This document shows, piece by piece, positions 1-6,090 of a DNA stretch of 11,223 bases. The notes beneath the pieces were generated by a model. That model was not told the DNA's origin, did no database searches, and saw only the letters and a program-made list of their open reading frames with translations. The stretch's first letter is position 1; each line of letters opens with the position of its first letter. Where the stretch lies: the NCBI GenBank assembly GCA_937927665.1, contig CALBRY010000485.1:1-11223 (forward strand), given 5' to 3'. The translations under genes and the position numbers were made by a program. The DNA comes from an uncultured Chloroflexota bacterium. GTDB taxonomy: Bacteria > Chloroflexota > Anaerolineae > Aggregatilineales > Phototrophicaceae.

Positions 1-808
1 GACTGAGCGTGAACGCGACTACGGTCGTGAGATTCACATCGTCAATCGTGATCGACTGGGCAGAATAGGTGATTCCGAGCGCTTCAAATACGCCGTTCAG
101 CGATGCTAAGACTGCCCCCGACGCTGTGATGACGACCGGCGGAATCTGATCCTCTGCGACGGTGCGCCCGTTGAAGGTTAATCCCACCAGCACAGCGGTG
201 AACTGTACCCCGGAAATCCCCATCGCATATGTGGCTGTATAAACGTTCCCGGTCTGTGGATCAATCAACGTGATCACGAGTAAATTCGGTGCACTGAGAT
301 CAACATTCAAGCTGTTTGGATCATAGCCAAGTACGGCTGTTGATGCATCGACTGCGTAATTGAGTTGGGCTTCGGTCACGGTCGATCCGATCGTGATCAT
401 GCCCGTTTCCGGATCATACTCCATCGAAGTTTGCCCTTCGAGCGCTTCGAAGAAGGCGATCACCTGTGTGGGGATGGTTGCTGGCAGCGCGTCGAGCGTG
501 GCGCGAATCGCGGTCATCGTCGGGGCGGCTGTGCCGATGCGTCCCATCGCTTGTGTACCGGCAGCTTGCAGCGTTCCCGCAAGCTGTGTGACCGCTGCGC
601 CTGCTGTTCCGGCAATGCGCGTGGCGGCGGCTTGGGCAGTCCCCGCCACTGCGGTGAGCGCCGCACCTGCTTGACCGCTGGCGCGTGTGCGTGTGCGTCC
701 CGCACCCTGCTGATTTTCCGGTGCGGCGGATGTGATCGAAACCGCAAGCATCACGACGATAAGGAGCAGCATCGCCGCTCCGCTAACCACGATTGAACGT
801 TTACTCAT
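1..808 (-). CDS. Exported protein with 11-residue Ala/Thr repeats (partial, runs off left edge)
   Basis: The frame is open from ATG 808-806 to the window edge, 269 codons without a stop; the C-terminus is missing. Residues 1-29 look like a signal peptide or membrane anchor: Lys3-Arg4, a hydrophobic stretch 11-25, then SAAPEN. No lipobox cysteine is seen. Residues 30-48 are a Gln/Gly/Arg/Thr-rich linker. Residues 49-92 hold four 11-residue repeats. Residues about 115-269 alternate short strands with turns, including a 'TEAQLN' helix followed by strands, and a second similar block begins near residue 225. This recalls small exported lipid-binding-like beta-strand domains seen in Chloroflexota, but that is an impression of style, not a family match. 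A purine-rich AAAGAGAG about 7 bases upstream of the ATG supports the start. The gene is divergent from the glycosyltransferase gene across about 70 bp. Function is unknown. Confidence 0.82.
   Translation of the reverse strand, partial: MSKRSIVVSGAAMLLLIVVMLAVSITSAAPENQQGAGRTRTRASGQAGAALTAVAGTAQAAATRIAGTAGAAVTQLAGTLQAAGTQAMGRIGTAAPTMTAIRATLDALPATIPTQVIAFFEALEGQTSMEYDPETGMITIGSTVTEAQLNYAVDASTAVLGYDPNSLNVDLSAPNLLVITLIDPQTGNVYTATYAMGISGVQFTAVLVGLTFNGRTVAEDQIPPVVITASGAVLASLNGVFEALGITYSAQSITIDDVNLTTVVAFTLS
533..664 (-). repeat. Four tandem 11-residue coding repeats (hendecads)
   Basis: Residues 49-59, 60-70, 71-81 and 82-92 of the exported protein read AALTAVAGTAQ, AAATRIAGTAG, AAVTQLAGTLQ and AAGTQAMGRIG. 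The first three share an AA-x-T-x-(V/I/L)-AGT core; the fourth has diverged. An 11-residue period fits a right-handed or stalk-like coiled coil or an amphipathic helix. The DNA copies differ at many third positions, so this is not a recent slippage product. Confidence 0.75.
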
Positions 809-880
809 AACGAACTCTCTTTCGGTGTGTCGTGTCTATTGGTACGATCATGAACCTATCCTGCATCCAAAACATCGAGA

Positions 881-2152
881 ATGTGCAAAATTACTGTTAA
901 ATCTCGCGTTTTTCTGCTGCTCGCGCTTACATTGGGCTGCGCGATCTATATCGCCGCTGGTACATCGATCACGCCATTTCACGGGGATGAATCGACGCAG
1001 ATTTTCATGAGCCGCGATTATGCGTATCTGTTCATCGAAGGCGATCTTTCGCGCATCGCTTATCATCAGCCGCCGCTCAGCGCGCAAGAACAAGAACTGC
1101 GCCTGCTCAATGGCACGGTCGCAAAGAATCTATTCGGGCTAGCATGGCAGATCAGCGGGTTTTCAGTTGACGAGGTTAATCAGCAGTGGGATTGGGGCGC
1201 GGATTGGAATTACAACCAATCCACCGGTCACGCGCCCCCGGATAGCATGCTGCAAGCGGCGCGGATTCCGTCGATGCTGCTGCTGATCGCCGGACTCATT
1301 CCAATGCTTTATCTCGGTTTTCAAATAGGTGGGTGGGGTGGGGCGGCGGCGGCGGTGATTCTGTACACGCTCAATCCCGCACTTCTGCTCAATGGGCGGC
1401 GTGCGATGATGGAAGGGGCACTTATTGTCTTTTCCCTACTCACAGTCGCGGCAGGCGTGTTGTGGATGCGGCGGCACGATTGGCGATCCGCGCTTCTGCT
1501 CGGCACGGCGGCGGGCTTGGCGATCGCCAGCAAACACCCGGCGGTGTTCACCGTTGGCGTGGTGTTCGTCGTGTGTGGAATCGAGGCGCTGATCCGGCGG
1601 CGCGGACTGCTGCGCTTGATCGCGGCGGCATTGACTGCGGGGGCGGTGTTTTTTCTCCTTAATCCGGCATGGTGGAGTGATCCTATCGGCGCGGCAGGCG
1701 AATTGATTCGCTTGCGCTCAAACTTGCTGGCAGGGCAAGCGGCAGCATTCGGCGGCTATCCTTCGACTGTCGATGCAGTCGGCGGTTTCTTTCGTCAAAC
1801 ATTCGGGTGGGTGCCGCAGTACTTCGAGATCGACAGTTGGTCAAGCTATATTGGCGATCAAATCGCGCGTTATGAATCAAGCGGGCTGGCAGGGGTAATC
1901 GGTGGGGTGATGCCGTTTCTGGTAGGACTCATGGCGGCGCTCGGCACATTTGCGCTGATCCGCCGCATGGGTGATCGCTCAGTGCGTATGCTGATCGGGG
2001 CGTGGGCGGCGGTGATGTTCGCTTCCGCGTTGATCAGTCCGCTCGAATGGCAGCGCTATTATTTGAGCGCGATCCTCGCCGTAATCGTCTTGAGTGCCGG
2101 GGGAATCGGGTGGATCGTCCGTGCGATCCACCCTTACCGCTCGTCGCGCTAA
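881..2152 (+). CDS. Membrane glycosyltransferase, GT-C fold, PMT/ArnT-like
   Basis: This 423-residue polytopic protein looks like a lipid-carrier-dependent sugar transferase of the PMT_2 (GT39/GT83-like) type. Such enzymes move a sugar from a polyprenyl-phosphate donor to an acceptor on the outer face of the membrane. The N-terminal helix (about 10-30) is followed by Asp36-Glu37 in 'FHGDES', the acidic pair expected in the first external loop. A long external loop ends in 'AARIPS' (126-131), the usual entry into the next helix. 'RRAMMEG' (173-179) and a Lys in 'ASKHPA' (218) match family positions. A late 'WQRYYL' also fits. About nine to ten hydrophobic helices are visible and there is no large soluble C-terminal domain. 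The ribosome site before ATG 881 is weak. Donor and acceptor cannot be deduced. The stop overlaps that of the convergent CHAD gene. Confidence 0.78.
   Translation: MCKITVKSRVFLLLALTLGCAIYIAAGTSITPFHGDESTQIFMSRDYAYLFIEGDLSRIAYHQPPLSAQEQELRLLNGTVAKNLFGLAWQISGFSVDEVNQQWDWGADWNYNQSTGHAPPDSMLQAARIPSMLLLIAGLIPMLYLGFQIGGWGGAAAAVILYTLNPALLLNGRRAMMEGALIVFSLLTVAAGVLWMRRHDWRSALLLGTAAGLAIASKHPAVFTVGVVFVVCGIEALIRRRGLLRLIAAALTAGAVFFLLNPAWWSDPIGAAGELIRLRSNLLAGQAAAFGGYPSTVDAVGGFFRQTFGWVPQYFEIDSWSSYIGDQIARYESSGLAGVIGGVMPFLVGLMAALGTFALIRRMGDRSVRMLIGAWAAVMFASALISPLEWQRYYLSAILAVIVLSAGGIGWIVRAIHPYRSSR
2108..2133. terminator. Perfect inverted repeat at the junction of convergent genes (hairpin, candidate terminator)
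   Basis: Arms GGGTGGATCG (2108-2117) and CGATCCACCC (2124-2133) pair perfectly over 10 bp around a 6-base loop. It lies inside the last codons of the glycosyltransferase gene, and 16 bases beyond the stop of the minus-strand CHAD gene. Neither strand has a T-run after it, so it is not a classical intrinsic terminator. It could act as a factor-assisted terminator or 3'-end stabiliser for the CHAD transcript. The role is inferred; the hairpin is seen. Confidence 0.45.
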
Positions 2153-3114
2153 AGCGTGGCGATCGCGCTTGCCAATTGGCGCTGCACAGTTTTGCTGTTG
2201 AAGCGTTTCCACACGTCATCGACTTGAGCGCGCAGTTTTTCTTCTTCGGCACGCAGCGTCTCGATGTAAATGCCGAGCGCTTCCGCCTCCCGGTCGTTGA
2301 GTTCATCTATCATGCCGCCCAAGCGTTCCTGACCGACATGCGTATCGTTCAAGCGTCCAAGATGATCCTGAATCGCCTTGAGTTCCTTAACGAAATCCTT
2401 GATCGATGTTCCCAAAACATCCGAGAACAGCGATACCAGATAGCGCAGTCGCTTGAACTCGATTCGGAGCGCATGCAGTGTTATCGCGTCCGCGTCGGCA
2501 ATCCGCGAATCGAAGGCGCGTACCGTCCCTAAGTGTTGGTAGATCAACATGGGGAGCAGATGCCGCACCTGTGATGGTGTGTGATCGTCCGCATCGATTG
2601 ACCGCGCTCCACTCCCCGGCGTGGTCAAAAACTTCGCGTATTCGTCTGTGAAGCGGCGGTAAGCGTTCTTATCCAACATGCGGGTGAGGTGATAACGCGC
2701 GAAACTGCGCTCCCCATCTAGGCGATCAATGACGGTCTGCAAGCCGAGCTTGCCGTCCTCGTCCATCGTCTGTTGAAACGTCTGCAAATCGAGAATCAGC
2801 ACGTCAAGATCGCGCACTTCACCGAGCGATCGCGCGATTTTTCGCAGGGATTGGGTGTGCTCGCGCACGGGTTTGGGCTTGAAATAGTCACTCAGCAGTT
2901 GGAGCGCGCTCCGCATGCGGCGCGTTGCGACGCGCATATCGTGAACATCTTCAATGTCTTCACCCGTGCGGCTTCCTGCCTCGTGATCGAGCATCGAAAG
3001 AAAGTCAGGAAGGAGCGCTTTACGTGTCGCTTCTGCCATTGTGTCTTCAGGCTCAACGACTTGAACCTGCGACTTCAATTCATCAGGGGTTACCATCTTC
3101 AGTGGGGTATCCAA
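2149..3114 (-). CDS. CHAD domain protein
   Basis: CHAD (conserved histidine alpha-helical domain) proteins are helical bundles with a basic surface that bind inorganic polyphosphate and often locate to polyphosphate granules. This 321-residue protein shows both halves of the domain. The first has 'VHDMRVATRRMRSAL' (57-71, His58, Arg61, Arg65, Arg66, Arg68) and 'LGEVRDLDVL' (97-106). The second has 'LHALRIEFKRLRY' (213-225, His214, Arg217, Lys221, Arg222, Arg224) and 'IQDHLGRLNDTHV' (248-260). The C-terminus is a charged helix. There is no CYTH domain, unlike many CHAD proteins. The longest reading begins at TTG 3114; ATG 3096 (residue 7) is an equally possible start, and neither has a clear ribosome site. 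No polyphosphate kinase or phosphatase gene is nearby. Confidence 0.9.
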   Translation of the reverse strand: MDTPLKMVTPDELKSQVQVVEPEDTMAEATRKALLPDFLSMLDHEAGSRTGEDIEDVHDMRVATRRMRSALQLLSDYFKPKPVREHTQSLRKIARSLGEVRDLDVLILDLQTFQQTMDEDGKLGLQTVIDRLDGERSFARYHLTRMLDKNAYRRFTDEYAKFLTTPGSGARSIDADDHTPSQVRHLLPMLIYQHLGTVRAFDSRIADADAITLHALRIEFKRLRYLVSLFSDVLGTSIKDFVKELKAIQDHLGRLNDTHVGQERLGGMIDELNDREAEALGIYIETLRAEEEKLRAQVDDVWKRFNSKTVQRQLASAIATL

Positions 3115-3182
3115 TCTTCACTGTCAACATGAGCTTCTGTCATGGGTGCAGTTTAACAGACAGATACACGAAGCTAAAGAAA

Positions 3183-3196
3183 CCTTAACATTAAGG
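3183..3196. promoter_or_regulatory. Inverted repeat CCTTAA-CA-TTAAGG in intergenic region
   Basis: A 6-bp perfect dyad around a 2-base centre lies in the 140-bp AT-rich gap between the membrane protein gene and the CHAD gene. Read on the minus strand it is flanked by AAAAG and followed by TTTCTTTA. It could therefore be a weak AT-rich terminator of the upstream membrane protein gene, or an operator for the CHAD gene. The sequence alone does not decide. Confidence 0.35.
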
Positions 3197-3254
3197 CTTT
3201 TCATAATTCAGTACCCACGGTAACTATACAGCATGAATATAGAATCCGGCAGCA

Positions 3255-5141
3255 CTAAAACTGCGCCTGTTCGAGTATGACGCGAAAGAAATCAAAGACC
3301 GTCAGGTTGGGATTTTCGATAATCTGCTGCAAACCATTGTTGACGACCGCCCATTGATAAATCTGTATAGCAATGAGCAGAGGAATACCGATGCTGACGA
3401 CGCGGATCGGCAGACGGGCAACCGCCAGCGATACAGGTGCTTCGCTGATTTCGGCAAGCTGCTGTCGATCCGAAATGACGCTTAACCGCTGAATATTGAT
3501 GTCATCGCGCATGCTGTTGAGGCGCACATAACGGTACAGCGTATCAAAGTTCTGCGTCAGGTTTAGATTGCTTTGACCAGAGCGGACATCATTCCATGTT
3601 TGTTCCAACTGCTGAAGCTGGCGGTTAATATCATCAAGGCGGCGGTCAACGGCGTGAAGCTGAATATTCAAGCGTTCGGCTTCGTTTTCGCGCCATCTGC
3701 GCTGACCGCGTCCGTACGGAAGGCGTACGAGCAAAAAATAATGGAGATACAGCATCGCCAGCGGGATCACAACGTTGAAAGCGAGGATGCGTCCCAAGTC
3801 TTGTGGGATGCGCGGGAGCCGCCCTTCGGTAAAGAATTGACTGAACGGAACGGCGAACAGATACAGCGTGATGATCAAAATGATCAAGAAGCCGATAGGC
3901 AAGCGTTCGACCAGTTCGTCGCGTTCCGGCGCGGTCAATCCCGGTCGGCTGAGGACGTAGCCGTAAACAATCATCATGCCGACGATCAGCACGTAAAACG
4001 GCATTGCGAACAGGAGCGCCAAAACCTGCTCGTTGGTTTCGACAAACGCGCCTAGATTTTGAAGCACCTGTGTTCGTAAAAAGCTCACGATGGCGGAACT
4101 ATCCCCGGCGACGAGCAGCAGATAGACGGGGATCGCGGTCGAAAGCGCGGCGACGATCAACAAAATATCAATATCGCTGATCGTGCGGAAGATGCCGCTT
4201 AAGCGCGGCGGCAGCCATTCAAAAAGCGCATCGGGAAAGAAACGCTGACGCAGCCCGCGACGGCTGGAATACACCAGAATCATCACCACGAGCACGATCA
4301 ACCAGATCACGGGAGCGATTGCCAGCACAGGCAGTGTCGAATCGGATGCGCCGAGCAGTGCGGCGGTGCGTGTGTCCGAACGCTCAACCAATCGGGTGCT
4401 GATCAGCAGGGTGATCGCCAGCAAACCGAACGGCGCAAGCAGCCGCGCCAACCGCACCCAGACCGTATTGTGGCTCAACCATTCGTTCATCCGCCCGACC
4501 CACATCAACTGCATACCGAAGTAGTACATCAGCACGCCGATCCCGACGACGATCACATAGAGCGGATCGGCGCGAATCGTAAACACTTCGGGCATGGTCA
4601 ACCGTGTGAGATGACGCGCCATAAATGCGCTCACCAGCAGAATCGCCATGCTTTCGTTGATTGTCAGCAAAATCTGTTCCCAGATTGGAATCTGGACGCT
4701 GAAAAAGCGGTAGCCGCGCCGCGTCATAATCAGCACGGAGCGCACCAGCATGATCGCCACTCCGATCACGACGATCAACAGCGCTGTGAAATATGCTGCA
4801 TCTTTGTCAAACGGGCTGGCGTTGGCGAGCAATCGCAGCAGATTCATCAGGACGATGAGTTCGCCCCAGATCAGGATGACATGGATTGCATGACGTCGAT
4901 TAAACGACTTTCCGAGGACAGCCATCTGCACAGTGCGGCTGCCAGCGATCACGATGACTAACAGCACGGACGCGCCGAATAACACTGCTTCGACGAAATC
5001 GCGCTGAAGAAGTTGAAACGCCGTATAGCCGATCCCGATCGCAACCAATATCGGAACGAGCAAGCGGTCAAATCTGGTATCCGCGTCGCTGGTTTGGGCG
5101 GCGCGTAAGAACTGCTGTGTCGAACGTTTGAGTTCCTGCAT
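3255..5141 (-). CDS. Large polytopic membrane protein of unknown function with C-terminal coiled coil
   Basis: I do not recognise the family. The 628-residue protein has about 12-13 hydrophobic helices, roughly at 28-45, 52-67, 86-105, 117-139, 155-173, 194-215, 232-248, 271-291, 324-345, 373-397, 414-436, 450-472 and 581-600. A soluble segment about 478-575 sits between the last two. It contains a strongly charged, Gln/Leu-rich coiled coil (about 484-520) and an 'LYRYVRLNSMRDDIN' stretch near 535-549. The N-terminus (1-26) is short and polar, with no signal peptide. I see no ATPase, kinase, channel-filter or transporter motif. The start is ATG 5141-5139; no good ribosome site is seen. It is in the same orientation as the CHAD gene but 140 bp upstream of it, so co-transcription is uncertain. 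A channel, transporter or envelope scaffold are all possible. Confidence 0.85.
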   Translation of the reverse strand: MQELKRSTQQFLRAAQTSDADTRFDRLLVPILVAIGIGYTAFQLLQRDFVEAVLFGASVLLVIVIAGSRTVQMAVLGKSFNRRHAIHVILIWGELIVLMNLLRLLANASPFDKDAAYFTALLIVVIGVAIMLVRSVLIMTRRGYRFFSVQIPIWEQILLTINESMAILLVSAFMARHLTRLTMPEVFTIRADPLYVIVVGIGVLMYYFGMQLMWVGRMNEWLSHNTVWVRLARLLAPFGLLAITLLISTRLVERSDTRTAALLGASDSTLPVLAIAPVIWLIVLVVMILVYSSRRGLRQRFFPDALFEWLPPRLSGIFRTISDIDILLIVAALSTAIPVYLLLVAGDSSAIVSFLRTQVLQNLGAFVETNEQVLALLFAMPFYVLIVGMMIVYGYVLSRPGLTAPERDELVERLPIGFLIILIITLYLFAVPFSQFFTEGRLPRIPQDLGRILAFNVVIPLAMLYLHYFLLVRLPYGRGQRRWRENEAERLNIQLHAVDRRLDDINRQLQQLEQTWNDVRSGQSNLNLTQNFDTLYRYVRLNSMRDDINIQRLSVISDRQQLAEISEAPVSLAVARLPIRVVSIGIPLLIAIQIYQWAVVNNGLQQIIENPNLTVFDFFRVILEQAQF

Positions 5142-5187
5142 GGCGGAAGACCCGAGGTGTGTGTATTACCGCAAAGATATACGCGAA

Positions 5188-5207
5188 ACGCGAAACGCGC
5201 AAAGGGT
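5188..5207. repeat. 20-bp intergenic element, copy 1
   Basis: It reads ACGCGAAACGC-GCAAAGGGT and matches the copy at 6032-6051 in 19 of 20 positions. It is preceded by another ACGCGAA heptamer (5181-5187), giving two and a half tandem heptamers. An AT-rich TTTAGT (5211-5216) follows. It lies between the divergent membrane protein and secreted protein genes, so it could act on either. Confidence 0.6.
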
Positions 5208-5229
5208 GAATTTAGTCGATCTACAGTAC

Positions 5230-5260
5230 TAGCATTCTTGAAATTTCATGCTATTATACT
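5230..5260 (+). promoter_or_regulatory. Candidate promoter with overlapping dyad for the secreted protein gene
   Basis: TGCTATTAT (5249-5257) is an extended -10 (TG-n-TATTAT, 5 of 6 to consensus), which would start transcription near 5264, about 26 bases before the ATG. No good -35 box is seen at the right distance. A dyad TAGCAT (5230-5235)/ATGCTA (5248-5253) overlaps it, with an inner 8-bp palindrome GAAATTTC (5240-5247). Repressor control is possible but unproven. Confidence 0.4.
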
Positions 5261-5289
5261 ACTCTGTTTATGCAACACTTGGAGATCAC

Positions 5290-5961
5290 ATGCTGAAGAA
5301 AGTCTCATTTGCTCTGCTTCTGATGAGCTTCGTATTCCTCGTTCTGCCCGTATTTGCGGCAGCCTTCATTGATTTTGAAGATGCTCTTCCCGGTACTACT
5401 CCTGACGCGCTGTCGTATCCGGGGGTCAGTTTCAGCGGAACAGATTGGTCTATTCTCGACAGCGGACCTCTGGCGACACAGCACCTATTCGGAAGCTGCG
5501 GATCTCTCTTGACGGTGAGCTTTGCTGTCAATCAGCAAAACGTTAGTTTCATCTGGGCTTCTGCGAGTAACACCTTGCAAGTGGAAGTTCTCCTCGACGG
5601 CAGTCTTGTCAGCACAGAGAACTTTGCAGGATCGTGGGGATCATTCGCCAGCGTCACCGGAAACTTCGACGAACTGGTGATCGGCGGCGGAGGCGAAGGC
5701 GGGTGCGCGGCAATCGACGATTTGACCTATGACTATGAAGGCGCAAATGCCTGCCGCTATCCGCTCCCGGTCGGCGCATCGGTCTACAATGTTCCGGCAG
5801 GCGCACTGGCTTATTATGCTGCTGATGCAAGCACCTATGCGGGTTTCAATCTGCCGTCGGGTACATGGTACATCAGCGAATTTGGCGAGTCGTTCGCCAA
5901 AGTCTGGGTCGCGTGCGACGCCAGCCCGGTCTGGATTCCAGTTGAGAATGTTGTGCGCTAG
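5290..5961 (+). CDS. Secreted two-module protein, beta-sandwich-like plus C-terminal module
   Basis: This 223-residue protein is probably exported by Sec. Residues 1-23 are a signal peptide (Lys3-Lys4, hydrophobic 5-22, likely cleavage after VFA). The first module (about 26-151) begins 'FIDFEDALPG' and contains 'YPGVSFSG', alternating strands and 'AIDDLTY' near its end. This pattern is common in jelly-roll, carbohydrate-binding-like domains of exported proteins. The second module (about 153-223) starts at Cys155 and ends with 'KVWVACDASPVWIPVENVV', perhaps SH3-like. Cys70, 139, 155 and 209 could form two disulfides. There is no catalytic motif and no sorting tail. ATG 5290 is chosen because GGAG (5281-5284) lies 5 bases upstream; an in-frame TTG-like extension to 5248 would translate across the promoter. 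The gene is probably monocistronic: a strong terminator follows. Ligand unknown. Confidence 0.8.
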   Translation: MLKKVSFALLLMSFVFLVLPVFAAAFIDFEDALPGTTPDALSYPGVSFSGTDWSILDSGPLATQHLFGSCGSLLTVSFAVNQQNVSFIWASASNTLQVEVLLDGSLVSTENFAGSWGSFASVTGNFDELVIGGGGEGGCAAIDDLTYDYEGANACRYPLPVGASVYNVPAGALAYYAADASTYAGFNLPSGTWYISEFGESFAKVWVACDASPVWIPVENVVR

Positions 5962-5993
5962 ACGCAGTTAACCGCTTCACGTGATGTAATGTG

Positions 5994-6025
5994 GTGAGCC
6001 ACCCGACGGGTGGCTCACTTTTTTT
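5994..6025 (+). terminator. Strong intrinsic terminator
   Basis: Arms GTGAGCCACCC (5994-6004) and GGGTGGCTCAC (6008-6018) pair perfectly over 11 bp around a 3-base loop, followed directly by seven T (6019-6025). It ends the secreted protein transcript 33 bases after its stop. The mutase gene downstream therefore needs its own promoter. Confidence 0.93.
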
Positions 6026-6031
6026 GTTCCG

Positions 6032-6051
6032 ACGCGAAACGCACAAAGGGT
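6032..6051. repeat. 20-bp intergenic element, copy 2
   Basis: It reads ACGCGAAACGC-ACAAAGGGT and differs from the copy at 5188-5207 only at one base (A for G). TATAAT follows 4 bases later. It sits between the terminator and the mutase start, where the -35 region of that promoter would be. Confidence 0.6.
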
Positions 6052-6055
6052 AGGT

Positions 6056-6061
6056 TATAAT
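6056..6061 (+). promoter_or_regulatory. -10 box (TATAAT) for the acyl-CoA mutase gene
   Basis: An exact TATAAT consensus lies 31 bases after the terminator T-run and 29 bases before the TTG start at 6091. No TTGACA-like box is present 16-18 bp upstream; the repeated 20-bp element occupies that position. An activator or an alternative sigma factor may recognise it. The TTG at 6061 overlaps this box, which argues against it as the translation start. Confidence 0.55.
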
Positions 6062-6090
6062 TGCAACTACAGCATTCAGGAGTGGTCAAA

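Noticed and set aside
360..796. Plus-strand open frames across the left end
   Set aside because: They are shadows of the minus-strand exported protein gene, which has a signal peptide, regular repeats and an uninterrupted frame to the window edge.
732..1010. Plus-strand open frame spanning the divergent gap
   Set aside because: It crosses the starts of two better supported genes and has no recognisable protein features.
2170..2179. GCCAATTGGC palindrome resembling the one at pfkA
   Set aside because: It lies in the CHAD coding sequence; a shared 10-mer core inside a gene is best explained by chance.
3573..4961. Plus-strand open frames (3573-4055 and 4470-4961) antisense to the membrane protein
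   Set aside because: They are His/Gln/Asp-rich mirror translations of hydrophobic helices, typical of antisense shadows.
5248..5289. Upstream start for the secreted protein
   Set aside because: It would add 14 residues ahead of a clean signal peptide and translate across the probable promoter; ATG 5290 has a GGAG site.
6061..6090. TTG 6061 as the mutase start
   Set aside because: It overlaps the TATAAT box and has no ribosome site. TTG 6091 has AGGAG 8 bases upstream and reproduces the family residue numbering.
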